NCBI GenBank assembly: GCA_965247125.1 | Contig: CBDFGO010000003.1 | Span: forward strand, 992,001-1,056,000 | Direction: 5' to 3' | Source: CALBJU01 sp965247125 | GTDB lineage: Bacteria > Bacteroidota > Rhodothermia > Rhodothermales > UBA10348 | DNA length: 64,000 nt | Shown: positions 17,295-26,471 of the stretch, piece by piece | How the letters are laid out: the number at the start of each line of letters is the position of its first letter | How positions within the stretch are numbered: the first letter of the stretch is position 1 | Notes under the pieces: generated by a model | The model's database searches: none | The model's input: only the letters and a program-made list of their open reading frames with translations | Told to the model about the DNA's origin: nothing | Program-made: the position numbers and the translations under genes

Positions 17295-18050
17295 ATGAAA
17301 GGCGTATTTGACGCATTCAGAAATGTGCGGAAGAAAAATCGCAGCGAAGCCAGAGCCGTCGCTGTGAACCGTACCCATGTCCAATCAGAGGACTTCGCGC
17401 CGACAGAGCTTCTCGACTTCGCTCTTATCGACGAGACTGTAAATGAATGGTTGGAAGCCACGAAGCCTGAACAGCGCGCAGAATCAGACCACTTCTCCCT
17501 TCTGGCCGACCGCGTTCTCACACAGGCACTTCGAGATGGAGGGGTCTCCAAAAATGATCTCGACGAATGGGAGAAGAAATACGCAGCCGCAGGCACACTC
17601 TCATGGAGAACGGTCGCTCGACAAGAGCCTTCTCAGGCCCAGTCGCTTGAGCGTCTGGCCGCCAGTATCTACGGATTTCGTCCCATTCTGATATGCCAAA
17701 TGAGTTCTCTCGTTCAGGCAGATCTTCTGACTTCCAAGGTATCTCCGCAGCTCTGGCAGCGCTTATTCGAGGTTGGAGTCGTGCCCGTCGTCGAGCACGG
17801 CCATACACCGGAAGTGGGTGGGCGCATTGTGTGCATATCGAGGGACCCGAGTGATCGAGAGACCTGGGAGCTGATGAACAAACTTAATGCGTTCAAATCC
17901 GAGTTGGCCTACGCCGATGGCGGTGTTGTCTCCGGTATGCAGGATTTAATCACGCAACACGTCTCTGCCATTGGTGCTTCGATTTACGTTACTCGTCCTG
18001 GGCTAAGAAAAGTGAAATCTGATTCTCCAGAAACGAGAAAAGCCGCCTAA
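17295..18050 (+). CDS. stand-alone homologue of the GspE/PilB N-terminal (MshEN-like) module
   Basis: The 251-residue protein has no ATPase motifs. Its segment LLADRVLTQALRDGGVSKNDLDEWEKK, then LSWRTVARQ, aligns by eye with residues 57-100 of the next gene (RDRVVIRLLKKGIVTKSQVNDAW, then PLWRVLATH). Both continue through a Y.F-rich helix and a strand region (VVPVVEHG versus VLPVSTEK), which suggests duplication of the same two-part module. In GspE/MshE ATPases this region binds the secretion platform or c-di-GMP. The gene is 15 bases before the ATPase gene and surely co-transcribed. A regulatory role is inference. Confidence 0.7.
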   Translation: MKGVFDAFRNVRKKNRSEARAVAVNRTHVQSEDFAPTELLDFALIDETVNEWLEATKPEQRAESDHFSLLADRVLTQALRDGGVSKNDLDEWEKKYAAAGTLSWRTVARQEPSQAQSLERLAASIYGFRPILICQMSSLVQADLLTSKVSPQLWQRLFEVGVVPVVEHGHTPEVGGRIVCISRDPSDRETWELMNKLNAFKSELAYADGGVVSGMQDLITQHVSAIGASIYVTRPGLRKVKSDSPETRKAA

Positions 18051-18065
18051 CCGGAATTTGATCGA

Positions 18066-20030
18066 ATGATGGATACGAACGACAACAAAACGGCTCCGAA
18101 GGCACCATCCCAGACCGCAAGCAGTGGTCATGGCGAAGATCGTAAGCCCATGAAGAGAGCCAGTCTCGTGCGAGACGACTCCCCTTCCAAGAATGTTGAG
18201 CCCAAAGCCCCCAAGAAGGCCGCCTCACCTTCTTTCGAGAGAGATTCTGCCCGCGACCGAGTGGTCATACGTCTCCTGAAGAAGGGAATCGTTACCAAAA
18301 GCCAGGTGAATGATGCCTGGAAAGAATGGAGAAAGTTGATTGAGAAGGATATGCGTGTCCCTCTCTGGCGGGTTCTCGCGACCCACGAGGAGTTGAACTC
18401 TCCCGACGTGTTGGTTGAAGCCTCGAGACTTTACGCCTTTGACGAATCAATTCTGACCTTTGAAGAAGGGTTGGATTTTTTGGAAAAGAACAAGGAGACC
18501 TTCCCTACTGAATCATGGGACGCCATGGTCGAACATTTCGTGCTTCCGGTCAGCACGGAAAAAGATCCTGTCTCAGGCGACCCCAAGTGGACATTTATTA
18601 CCCATGACCCAACACGCCCTGAAATTCATCAGGTAATTGAGGGTTTAAGATTACGACGGTTTGAGATACAGTTTGCCAGCGAAGGTCTGATTGGCTCGCT
18701 GATCTCCGAAAGCTTTCTGGGTCGAAACGCGTTCATGGATAGCCTGGAAGAAAACCACGCTGTAGATCTGGGATCCTATGAAAACGAAGATGACTTTGTA
18801 GATGAGGATGCTCTTGAGGCTGAAATCAGTCGCTCCCACCTCATTAATCTATTTGAGGCTGCTCTCACAGAATCTGTTCGTGGTGGCGCTTCGGATATTC
18901 ACATCTATCCCGACGCAGATGGGAAAATTGTGATCTTGTTCAGGCTTGACGGTGAATTGGAGGAATGGCATATAGATGAACGTTTCAGACCTGAAGCATT
19001 TTTGGCCGTCGTGAAGGACAATTCGATGAACGTGGATCGCTTCGACCGCGAGATGGCTCAGGATGGATTCATCCAGCGGTGGATCGACGATGTACTCATC
19101 CGTTTCCGCGTCTCGGTTTTACCCATTGCCTCTGCAAAACAAGAGGTGCACGCGGAAAGTATTGTTATTCGAGTGCTCGACGATCGCAAGGTGCTAACTG
19201 ATCTGAGACAGATCGGACTTCTGGAAGACGCCTACGCGCGTTTCCAGGAGGCCATCCGCATGCCGCACGGGATGATAATTTTAACGGGCCCAACGGGATC
19301 TGGTAAAAGCACCACCCTGGTAGCAGCGCTGCATCAGGTTGTGACGCCGAAAGTCAATGTGTTGACGGTCGAGGACCCGGTTGAGTATCTCATGCGCGGT
19401 GTGCGACAGATCAAATTGAGTCACAAATTGACCCTTGAGGGAGCCCTTCGCGCAATCCTCCGGCACGATCCAGACGTTGTCATGGTTGGAGAGATGCGAG
19501 ATCAGGAGACCGCCGAACTGGCGATCAAGCTGGCGAACACCGGCCACTTGACCTTCTCTACGCTGCACACGAATGATGCGCCGAGCGCCGTCAGCAGGTT
19601 ATACAAAATGGGTGTCGAGCCCTTCTTGATTGCCTATGCCATCAATATTGTAGTCGCTCAGCGCCTGATTCGAAAACTTTGCGTCTCGTGCAGAGTGCTC
19701 GACGCCGAACCGGACATGGATCTGTTCCGTCATATTGGCTCTTCAGACGATGATTTAGCTGAGGCAACCATCTACAAGGCTAACGATACGTCCAAGTGTA
19801 AAAAATGCAAGGGAACGGGTTATAAGGGTAGGCGGGCAATTGCCGAGACCATGCTGTTTACCGACAAGATCCGATCGCTCATCATGGCGTCGGAAGACAT
19901 TGTGGACGAAGATGTTCTTCGTAAGGCTGCGGTAGATGATGGAATGACCACTCTTCCCGATGCGGCGCGACAGCTTGTCCTCGCCGGAGAAACGAGCCTG
20001 GAAGAGGCCGTTCGCGTGACCGGCGCTTAA
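18066..20030 (+). CDS. GspE/PilB-type secretion or pilus assembly ATPase
   Basis: These hexameric ATPases power type II secretion or type IV pilus extension at the inner membrane. The 654-residue protein has a lysine/proline-rich N-terminus and an N-terminal MshEN-like module (about 57-200). The catalytic core follows with GASDIHIYPD, Walker A ILTGPTGSGKSTT near 408-418, an Asp box (VLTVEDPVEYLM), Walker B HDPDVVMVGEMRD and a His box STLHTNDA. Two CxxC pairs (CVSC near 538 and CKKC near 578) form the zinc site usual in GspE/PilB rather than PilT. No pilin, secretin or platform gene is adjacent. Confidence 0.92.
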   Translation: MMDTNDNKTAPKAPSQTASSGHGEDRKPMKRASLVRDDSPSKNVEPKAPKKAASPSFERDSARDRVVIRLLKKGIVTKSQVNDAWKEWRKLIEKDMRVPLWRVLATHEELNSPDVLVEASRLYAFDESILTFEEGLDFLEKNKETFPTESWDAMVEHFVLPVSTEKDPVSGDPKWTFITHDPTRPEIHQVIEGLRLRRFEIQFASEGLIGSLISESFLGRNAFMDSLEENHAVDLGSYENEDDFVDEDALEAEISRSHLINLFEAALTESVRGGASDIHIYPDADGKIVILFRLDGELEEWHIDERFRPEAFLAVVKDNSMNVDRFDREMAQDGFIQRWIDDVLIRFRVSVLPIASAKQEVHAESIVIRVLDDRKVLTDLRQIGLLEDAYARFQEAIRMPHGMIILTGPTGSGKSTTLVAALHQVVTPKVNVLTVEDPVEYLMRGVRQIKLSHKLTLEGALRAILRHDPDVVMVGEMRDQETAELAIKLANTGHLTFSTLHTNDAPSAVSRLYKMGVEPFLIAYAINIVVAQRLIRKLCVSCRVLDAEPDMDLFRHIGSSDDDLAEATIYKANDTSKCKKCKGTGYKGRRAIAETMLFTDKIRSLIMASEDIVDEDVLRKAAVDDGMTTLPDAARQLVLAGETSLEEAVRVTGA

Positions 20031-20058
20031 AACCGATCCACCGACCCGATAGTCCTGC

Positions 20059-21435
20059 TTATTCTTGTTCTTCAGAGGGAGCGTTTTTGAAGTACAGCGC
20101 CCACGCCAGAAGGAGAAGCACCAGATATCCCGCCATCATCGACAACACAATCAGAAATCCTGAGATCGATCCGTCAAAGATGGTGAACGGCATGTTGATG
20201 ATCAGAAGAAGAGGAAATCCGAGGAGGAGCGCAATTCCACTGGACAAAACCAGTTCCTGTGCAACAGGCGATCTGTATTCAGGCTCTGTCACGCGCAGGA
20301 GTGCAAGTCCAGAACTGATGGTACCGGTCATTTGAGCGAACATTCCGATGAAGCGCTCAAATCGCTGCGTACTGAAGATCACCCGGCACGTCCATTTGAG
20401 GAATAAATACGTCAGGAGAGCGCCGACGAAACAAATAAGTATCAGTGGAAGAGCAAATCGCAAGGCAAACGTAAGGCTGATGCCCATAATTGATGTGACG
20501 ATGAGGAATTCAGCAAACGTTCCGGTAATACGGTGAATCATGCCTTCATCAATCCAGGCACCGCGCGAGCCGGCCAGAATCAGTCTTCGGGTTGCCAGTG
20601 CGATGACATTCGCGAATATGAAGTGGAAGGACCATAAAACAGGGATTTCCTGAGAGAGCCCGGCAGATGAAAGGAGGGATGCCAGGAGGCTCGTCAGCAC
20701 CCAAGTCCCCAAATAAATCGCTCCAACCAGAGCGAGATGGACCGCGAGGGGCTCAACCGATGCTCCCGAGAAACTCAGTCTGGCACCGACCGGCCTGTCG
20801 TCCGAATTTCGAATCCCAGTGCGCACATGATCCGGGATCGTTTCCAGGTGTCCGTTTCCTGAAGCACGATTGACCAGCAGCATGCCGAAAAAATATGCCA
20901 CCAAAAATCCGATGGCACCAATCGTAAGTCCCATGGATCCGCCATCAGCGTATCCAAACGCTGTCCATGATTGCCCGATCGAGTAGGCAATTCCTGGTCC
21001 CATTGCAAATCCGAGGGGCAGGAGCATCCCAATGGCCGGATTCAAGTCAGGGACCAGAGTCAGGACGACAGCGACGGCAATGCCCAAGCCCACCATTCCC
21101 TGGATCAGCATCACGCTGACCTGCATAAATCCAAGATTTATGACCCCGAACGAATGCTTCTGTTCTGATTTGTGGAGGCCTACCGATATGAAGGTTAACG
21201 CCAGCAAGTGGTACACATAGGCACCCATTCGACTGGGTTCAAAAGGAATAATGCCAAGCAATTCGACTCCAAGGATCAGACCCAGAAATCCCGCGATAAG
21301 GCTGTTTGGAATGAGAAAGGGCTGGAAAAAGCCGACATGCCGCCTCAGAAGGGTTCCGGTAAGCAGCAGAGTGCTCACGACGGCGAAATCGATCAACAAA
21401 TCGCCGACGGTCATGTTCAGAACCCACGCTTCCAT
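20059..21435 (-). CDS. gltS: sodium/glutamate symporter family protein (GltS-like)
   Basis: GltS-type carriers import glutamate with sodium. The 458-residue protein has about ten to twelve hydrophobic helices and the family's re-entrant-loop signature in the first half (LLPLGFAMGPGIAYSIGQ). A second-half repeat segment is MTGTISSGLALLRVTEPE. An insert with charged residues (GNGHLETIPDHVRTGIRN) separates the halves. The ATG at 21435 and one at 21414 both fit. The gene is 13 bases from the upstream acyltransferase gene, so they form an operon. Substrate is inferred from the family. Confidence 0.85.
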   Translation of the reverse strand: MEAWVLNMTVGDLLIDFAVVSTLLLTGTLLRRHVGFFQPFLIPNSLIAGFLGLILGVELLGIIPFEPSRMGAYVYHLLALTFISVGLHKSEQKHSFGVINLGFMQVSVMLIQGMVGLGIAVAVVLTLVPDLNPAIGMLLPLGFAMGPGIAYSIGQSWTAFGYADGGSMGLTIGAIGFLVAYFFGMLLVNRASGNGHLETIPDHVRTGIRNSDDRPVGARLSFSGASVEPLAVHLALVGAIYLGTWVLTSLLASLLSSAGLSQEIPVLWSFHFIFANVIALATRRLILAGSRGAWIDEGMIHRITGTFAEFLIVTSIMGISLTFALRFALPLILICFVGALLTYLFLKWTCRVIFSTQRFERFIGMFAQMTGTISSGLALLRVTEPEYRSPVAQELVLSSGIALLLGFPLLLIINMPFTIFDGSISGFLIVLSMMAGYLVLLLLAWALYFKNAPSEEQE

Positions 21436-21448
21436 TTCTCAAAAATGA

Positions 21449-22567
21449 TTATTTGTTGATGTGAGGCGCGACACGGCCGAGAACGTCTTTCCAAGCGAGA
21501 ACGCTGTCTTCCCGTCGAAAATGTGCAAAAACCGCTGAAGATTTAGAGATAAGCCAGAATTTGTCATTTCGCTCGAGCCCGGTGTACTTGACATCTTCGA
21601 GACTTTCGTGGTGCGCATCGCCAAATTCGATGTGATCTTTCCAAAGAGTGCACGTTTGATTGGGCAGGATACGAACCTGGCCGAGATGACTTTCGATCCT
21701 CAGATTCGCTATTCCTCGCAGTATTGGCCTATCGGGTGAGTCGGGAAGGGGAAGATTCTTGATCTGGTCGTAAAAGTCAGCGCTCGCCGTCTGGATTCCC
21801 GTATCGATATCCACCAGAGTTGAATCTGCCTGTACCTTCCATCGGCGGATACCTTGAAGGCTCGAGACTTCATTTCCGGTCGTAGTTCGCAGGCCGCCGA
21901 AGGCGCCTGATTCGGGATCCCTGTACAGAAGTTGGGCAATCCCATCTGCAGGTCTGAATGCCCAAGCGGGCCGAATGGACCTGAATACAACGTTCTCGTC
22001 GGCTTCAATAGGCTTTTTAAGCCTTTTTAGTTCGGTTTCAAAGTCTGGTTGATCCGAAAAATCAACCGCATCATGTACCTTCACTTTGAGGTGTCCCGGT
22101 CTGGGCCAAGAGGCCCATCTGGGCCAACCCACGTAGGATCCAATAATTTCGATTGGATACACGGGAACGGTCGCTCGCATGAAGAGCTTGGCCGTCGATT
22201 CAATCCATGGTGCGGGACGACCATCCCAACGGCGTCCTCCTTCTGGAAAAATCACGACTCGTCGGCCCTCCTCCAGCATCCTCCAAATGCGTCGAATCAG
22301 ATGAGGCTCGGGAACGCGTTTTCGGGTACCAACGATACCCGCCGCTGAGAAAACCTTGGAAAGAATACCTGACCGCAGGTACTCCATGGTCATTACTCCG
22401 GCTGTCGCTTCTCCCAGCTCCGTGAACGCATTCAGAATAAAAGGATCGTAATTGTTCGAGTGATTGCCGTAAATGAAGCATGGGCCGGGTGGCAGATTGC
22501 CACCGCCCTCCAGTTCCAGATCCCAGCACACCTTGCTAAAAGGGATTATCGAACTCCGAAACGCCAA
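21449..22567 (-). CDS. PlsC-family 1-acyl-glycerol-3-phosphate acyltransferase with C-terminal extension
   Basis: The PlsC domain transfers acyl groups in phospholipid or lipid modification. The catalytic HX4D is in GNHSNNYDPF near residues 34-43, and the acceptor-binding block is VVIFPEGGRRWDG near 105. The domain ends near residue 190. The remaining 180 residues (containing WAFRPADGIAQLLYRDPE and RLESHLGQ-like strands) are not typical of PlsC and I do not recognise them. No ATG fits; the start appears to be TTG at 22567, preceded by GGGGCGG. It sits directly upstream of the GltS-like gene. Confidence 0.8.
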   Translation of the reverse strand: MAFRSSIIPFSKVCWDLELEGGGNLPPGPCFIYGNHSNNYDPFILNAFTELGEATAGVMTMEYLRSGILSKVFSAAGIVGTRKRVPEPHLIRRIWRMLEEGRRVVIFPEGGRRWDGRPAPWIESTAKLFMRATVPVYPIEIIGSYVGWPRWASWPRPGHLKVKVHDAVDFSDQPDFETELKRLKKPIEADENVVFRSIRPAWAFRPADGIAQLLYRDPESGAFGGLRTTTGNEVSSLQGIRRWKVQADSTLVDIDTGIQTASADFYDQIKNLPLPDSPDRPILRGIANLRIESHLGQVRILPNQTCTLWKDHIEFGDAHHESLEDVKYTGLERNDKFWLISKSSAVFAHFRREDSVLAWKDVLGRVAPHINK

Positions 22568-22734
22568 TTCCGCCCCGATCTGCGCGAGGGAAGGGCTGTT
22601 GATGGGGCTCGAAATGTTATTTTCCTGAAGATGAAGAAAGCGTTGCCAATATAGCCTTCATTTTGCATCTTGAGAGTAACGACCTAATAACCGCTTGACA
22701 GGCAATCACATACGCTCCCCAGCGGAGGACGACC

Positions 22735-23019
22735 GTGACTAAAGCAGATATCATCGATCAGATTTCAGCCGGTACGGGACTTACCAAGCTGGAAACCGAA
22801 GCCGTGGTGAACGGATTTATCACCGTAATCAAGACCGAACTGAAACGTGGAGGCCGCATTGACCTGAGGGGATTCGGTTCATTCAGCGTGCAGCATCGCG
22901 CCGCAAGAACGGCAAGAAATCCGAGAACCAATACACCGGTTCACGTTCCATCAACAAATATTCCCGCCTTCAAAGCTTCAAAAGAGTTTAGAAGGAATGT
23001 AGACGCCGCCGTCAGTTAG
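22735..23019 (+). CDS. HU/IHF-family DNA-binding protein
   Basis: This 94-residue nucleoid protein binds and bends DNA as a dimer. It shows the N-terminal helices MTKADIIDQISAGTGLTKLE, the beta-saddle motif IDLRGFGSFSVQHRAARTARNP, and the arm PVHVPSTNIPAFKASKEF. Family proteins have G.F.V..R.AR.GRNP at this place; here the glycine before RNP is replaced by alanine. The start is GTG at 22735 with GGAGGA close upstream. A TTGACA at 22694-22699 may be part of its promoter, but I see no good partner box. The zinc-ribbon gene follows 9 bases later. Confidence 0.93.
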   Translation: MTKADIIDQISAGTGLTKLETEAVVNGFITVIKTELKRGGRIDLRGFGSFSVQHRAARTARNPRTNTPVHVPSTNIPAFKASKEFRRNVDAAVS

Positions 23020-23028
23020 ACCGTATAG

Positions 23029-24084
23029 ATGAATCAAAACTGCGATTCCTGCGGAGCCCGTCTGAGCTCCACTGCCGCGGTATGCGATCTTTGCGGAACG
23101 CCGACGGGCGTCGCGCAGATTGAGCCCGTAGCGGAAGAACGTACCGAATCCATCAATCCGGAGTCTACGGACAATGCGATTTCACCGCATTCATGTGCCC
23201 AGTGCGGATGGACGAATCCGGAAGGATCAAGATATTGCAACTCGTGCGGATCGGCTTTAACGGAAAACATGGCCGCTTCGGGAGCGAGTGGTAAACGCAA
23301 GAAGACACTCCCGGGTCGAGGACCCCGAAAAGCAGAAACCCCAACTTCTGGTCCAGAAGGCTCCTCCCAAAAAGCTGTAGGACTGCAGATTGGGATCGTT
23401 GTAGGATCGTCACTTCTTCTGGTGATGGCTCTGTACGTGATCACATCAATGAGTGCAGGAAATCAAGCGGAGAGCAGTGCGGGCGCTCCTGTGATCGAAG
23501 CCATCGAAGAACCCCTTGCACAGCAGTGGATCCCCAGGCAGGAGGAGTTGAAGGAGGCACTCGAGGGGGCCAGCGAGGAAGACGAAGTACAACTGCGTCG
23601 TCAGCTTATCGATTTATATTTTGCGGCAGGCCGATTTGATTTCGCAGCTGAAGAAACTGTATTGATTGCCGAGTCTGCGGGTGTCGAGGAAGAGTGGATT
23701 GTGGCAGGAAATCTGTATTTCGACTGGATGCAACGAAAGCCTGAATCGCTACGGACGCCGTGGGCGCAAAAAGCGGTGGCGGCTTACCAGGAAGCACTTG
23801 CTATCAATCCCTCGAATATGGATGTTCGTACCGACATGGCGATTGCCTATCTGTACGATCCTCAAAATGCGATGATGGCCATCCAAGAAACGAATCGCGT
23901 GCTTGAACAGGATTCTCTTCATATCCAGGCAAACTTCAACCGAGGCATCATGTTATCCCAGATCGACCGAATCGCTCAAGCGATCGAGCAATTTGAAAAG
24001 GTCAAGAGAATATCATCAGGTGAATCGGACCCGGTATATATACGGGCAGTGGAAGCAATCGAGAGACTTAGCGGCGGAAATTGA
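23029..24084 (+). CDS. zinc-ribbon, single-membrane-span TPR protein
   Basis: The 351-residue protein begins with two zinc ribbons: CDSCGARL...CDLCG near residues 5-22 and CAQCGWTN...CNSCG near 57-75. A basic linker (GKRKKTLPGRGPRK) and one membrane helix near 123-144 (IGIVVGSSLLLVMALYVIT) follow. The C-terminal half has tetratricopeptide repeats (AYQEALAINPSNMDVRTDMA, then VLEQDSLHIQANFNRGIML), expected outside the membrane. No enzyme motif is present, so it is probably a scaffold. It is 9 bases after the HU gene and likely co-transcribed. Confidence 0.82.
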   Translation: MNQNCDSCGARLSSTAAVCDLCGTPTGVAQIEPVAEERTESINPESTDNAISPHSCAQCGWTNPEGSRYCNSCGSALTENMAASGASGKRKKTLPGRGPRKAETPTSGPEGSSQKAVGLQIGIVVGSSLLLVMALYVITSMSAGNQAESSAGAPVIEAIEEPLAQQWIPRQEELKEALEGASEEDEVQLRRQLIDLYFAAGRFDFAAEETVLIAESAGVEEEWIVAGNLYFDWMQRKPESLRTPWAQKAVAAYQEALAINPSNMDVRTDMAIAYLYDPQNAMMAIQETNRVLEQDSLHIQANFNRGIMLSQIDRIAQAIEQFEKVKRISSGESDPVYIRAVEAIERLSGGN

Positions 24085-24122
24085 ATAAACCACCGAGAAA
24101 ACTCGGAGCATGCACCGCACTT

Positions 24123-24614
24123 TTAATTTTCGTTCAGGTCGGTGTAGAGTCTTTTGATCAGTTGAATCTGGGCCACGTGGTACGCATCGTGCAGGACGAT
24201 TCCGCATAGATGGTCTGCCGTCCGATTGCCACTGGGTAGCGTGTCATCCAATCGTTCGGAGTCAAGATCCTTGATGGCTTCAACCAATTTCCGATCCTCG
24301 CTTTTCAGCAGGGCTCGGTCTTTTTTCCAGGCGTCGTCTGACCGGAAATCAGGAACGGCCGGAAAGTTCGAGGGCTTTCTTGGAAAAATACCCTGTGGAA
24401 GATCGAGCAATCTTCGCCGCACCGCATATTTCCAGTACGCCATGTGCAGCGTCAGCATCCAGATCGAGTTGCGATCGTTTCCGGGCCGCCAGGCGGCCTG
24501 TCTCGCGTCAACCCCCCTCAGACATCCGAGAATGGTCGGCCCGCCGTGCCACAGCCTGAATCCTGCAGGTGGGTCGAGCAGGCGTAGGATTTCATTTTTT
24601 CGAAGATCCATCAT
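24123..24614 (-). CDS. DinB-superfamily protein
   Basis: From the ATG at 24614 it has 163 residues. The DinB four-helix bundle is suggested by three histidines in the expected places: SIWMLTLHMAYWKYAVR, TADHLCGIVLHDAYHVAQIQLIK (two histidines in the last helix), and a preceding L..R.... helix. DinB-like proteins bind a divalent metal and include thiol transferases; this one has no assigned substrate. The frame reaches back to a TTG at 24656, but ATG at 24614 or 24611 is preferable. Confidence 0.8.
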   Translation of the reverse strand: MMDLRKNEILRLLDPPAGFRLWHGGPTILGCLRGVDARQAAWRPGNDRNSIWMLTLHMAYWKYAVRRRLLDLPQGIFPRKPSNFPAVPDFRSDDAWKKDRALLKSEDRKLVEAIKDLDSERLDDTLPSGNRTADHLCGIVLHDAYHVAQIQLIKRLYTDLNEN

Positions 24615-24689
24615 GCCATTAGATGTGAAAAGAATTTCAGTCTTTTCCTTGTTCAAGTTTTATTTGGATTGATATCGAAGTATATACAA

Positions 24690-26471
24690 ATGCCCCGACT
24701 TTCTAGAAACAGAATGGGCTTCCCAGAAACCGAATCGACTTCCATGCCCAATAGAATTACGTATGACGTGTGTATTGTGGGTTCCGGGGCCGGTGGAGGA
24801 ATGGCCGCGCACGAGTTAACGAGAGCTGGTGCGAAGGTCGTCGTTCTCGAGGCCGGGAGCGATTGGGACGCCGCTATCGACGGAAATATGCTGACCTGGA
24901 ACTATGAGTCTCCGAGGAGGGGAGGCTCGACCAGAGAGCGGCCGTTCGGGGAGTTTGACGCGTGCGTCGGTGGATGGAATATCGACGGTGAGCCCTACAC
25001 GCGCGCCGAAGGGACAGAAAGGGATTGGTGGCGAGCTCGTATGGTTGGCGGCAGAACGCACCACTGGGGTCGCATCTCGCTGCGGTTCGGACCGGATGAT
25101 TTTAAACGCAGATCGATAGACGGGCAAGGTGATGATTGGCCAATCGGCTACGCTGATCTCAAGCCCTACTATGACAGACTCGACCGATTGGTTGGAATCT
25201 TCGGTAATGCGGATGGTCAGTACAATGAGCCCGATGGCATCTTTCTTCCTCCGCCCAGGCCACGCTGCTACGAGATGATGGTGAAAGAAGGAGCCGAAAA
25301 ACTCGGAATACCTGTTCTCGCGTCTCGATTGTCCATTTTAACGCGCCCACATGGCGGGCGCCCACCGTGCCACTACTGTGGCCAGTGTAATCGTGGTTGC
25401 GCAACCCGGTCCAATTTCTCAGTGCAATCCGTTCTGTTGCCACCGGCAGTGGCGACGGGAAACCTCACGATGGTGACCAATGCCATGGCGAGAGAGGTGA
25501 CCACTGATTCCGAGGGCCGGGCAACGGGTGTCTCTTACGTGAGCACAATCGACATGAAGGAGTACCATGTCAAAGCCAAAGTGATTGTTTTGGCGGCCAG
25601 TGCTTGTGAATCGGCCCGCTTGATGCTGAACTCCAAATCGACGAGGCATCCCAATGGCCTGGGAAATTCAAGTGACATTTTGGGGCGTTACCTGACTGAC
25701 TCGACGGGTGCCAGCGTGATGGGATTCTTTCCTCAGCTCGTCGATATGCCCGTCCACAACGAAGATGGCGTGGGTGGAATGCACATTTACATTCCCTGGT
25801 GGTTGGAGAAAGGCCGTTCATTGCCGTTCTCTCGCGGATATCATATCGAGGTTTGGGGCGGACATGGCATGCCTGGAAAGGGTTTCGGAGGTGGAATTCA
25901 GAACACGAACGGAGGACTTAGCGGGGGAGATCGATCACGCGGAGGAGGGGGCTATGGACTCCAACTCAAGGACGATTATCGCCGCCTATGGGGTGCCCAC
26001 GTTGGGATGTCCGGACGGGGAGAAATGATCGCAAGGCGGGAGAATAATTGTTCGATCGATCCGGATGTAGTGGACAAATACGGCATTCCTGTGCTGAAAT
26101 TTGATATCAGGTGGAGTGACGAAGAATTGGAGCAGGTTCGTCACTTCCAGGAAACAGGCAACGAAATTATCCGGGCGATGGGCGGTGAATCCGCCTGGGA
26201 TATCCCCTCGAAAGAAGACGGTTACGGGATAACCAGACCTGGCCAGATTATTCATGAAGTCGGAACGACGCGTATGGGATCGGATCCAAAAAAATCAGTT
26301 CTGAACGAATACTGTCAGTCGCACGAAGTTCAGAATGTGTTTGTGGCGGATGCCGGTCCCTTCGTCAGTCAAGCGCATAAAAATCCGACGTGGTCCATCA
26401 TGGCACTTTCAATGCGAACGTCTGAATACATCACGGAAGAAGTGCGCAACGGAAATCTGGGGACGGCATAA
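24690..26471 (+). CDS. GMC-family FAD oxidoreductase, large subunit
   Basis: The protein oxidises an alcohol or sugar with FAD. The dinucleotide-binding motif YDVCIVGSGAGGGMAAHELTRAG is near the N-terminus, with VVLEAG ending the Rossmann strand. Other features are the FAD-contact stretch RMVGGRTHHWGR and a cysteine-rich CHYCGQCNRGC segment near 230. The GMC C-terminal block includes EVGTTRMGSDP, VFVADAGPF and NPTWSIMALSMR. Starts at 24690, 24714 and 24744 are all possible; none has a strong ribosome site. The small-subunit gene overlaps it by one base (TAATG), as in gluconate 2-dehydrogenase-like complexes. No cytochrome c subunit is adjacent. Confidence 0.9.
   Translation: MPRLSRNRMGFPETESTSMPNRITYDVCIVGSGAGGGMAAHELTRAGAKVVVLEAGSDWDAAIDGNMLTWNYESPRRGGSTRERPFGEFDACVGGWNIDGEPYTRAEGTERDWWRARMVGGRTHHWGRISLRFGPDDFKRRSIDGQGDDWPIGYADLKPYYDRLDRLVGIFGNADGQYNEPDGIFLPPPRPRCYEMMVKEGAEKLGIPVLASRLSILTRPHGGRPPCHYCGQCNRGCATRSNFSVQSVLLPPAVATGNLTMVTNAMAREVTTDSEGRATGVSYVSTIDMKEYHVKAKVIVLAASACESARLMLNSKSTRHPNGLGNSSDILGRYLTDSTGASVMGFFPQLVDMPVHNEDGVGGMHIYIPWWLEKGRSLPFSRGYHIEVWGGHGMPGKGFGGGIQNTNGGLSGGDRSRGGGGYGLQLKDDYRRLWGAHVGMSGRGEMIARRENNCSIDPDVVDKYGIPVLKFDIRWSDEELEQVRHFQETGNEIIRAMGGESAWDIPSKEDGYGITRPGQIIHEVGTTRMGSDPKKSVLNEYCQSHEVQNVFVADAGPFVSQAHKNPTWSIMALSMRTSEYITEEVRNGNLGTA

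Noticed and set aside
17135..17596. 153-codon minus-strand frame over the MshEN-like gene
   Set aside because: Low-complexity Ser/Arg composition and full overlap with a better-supported gene.
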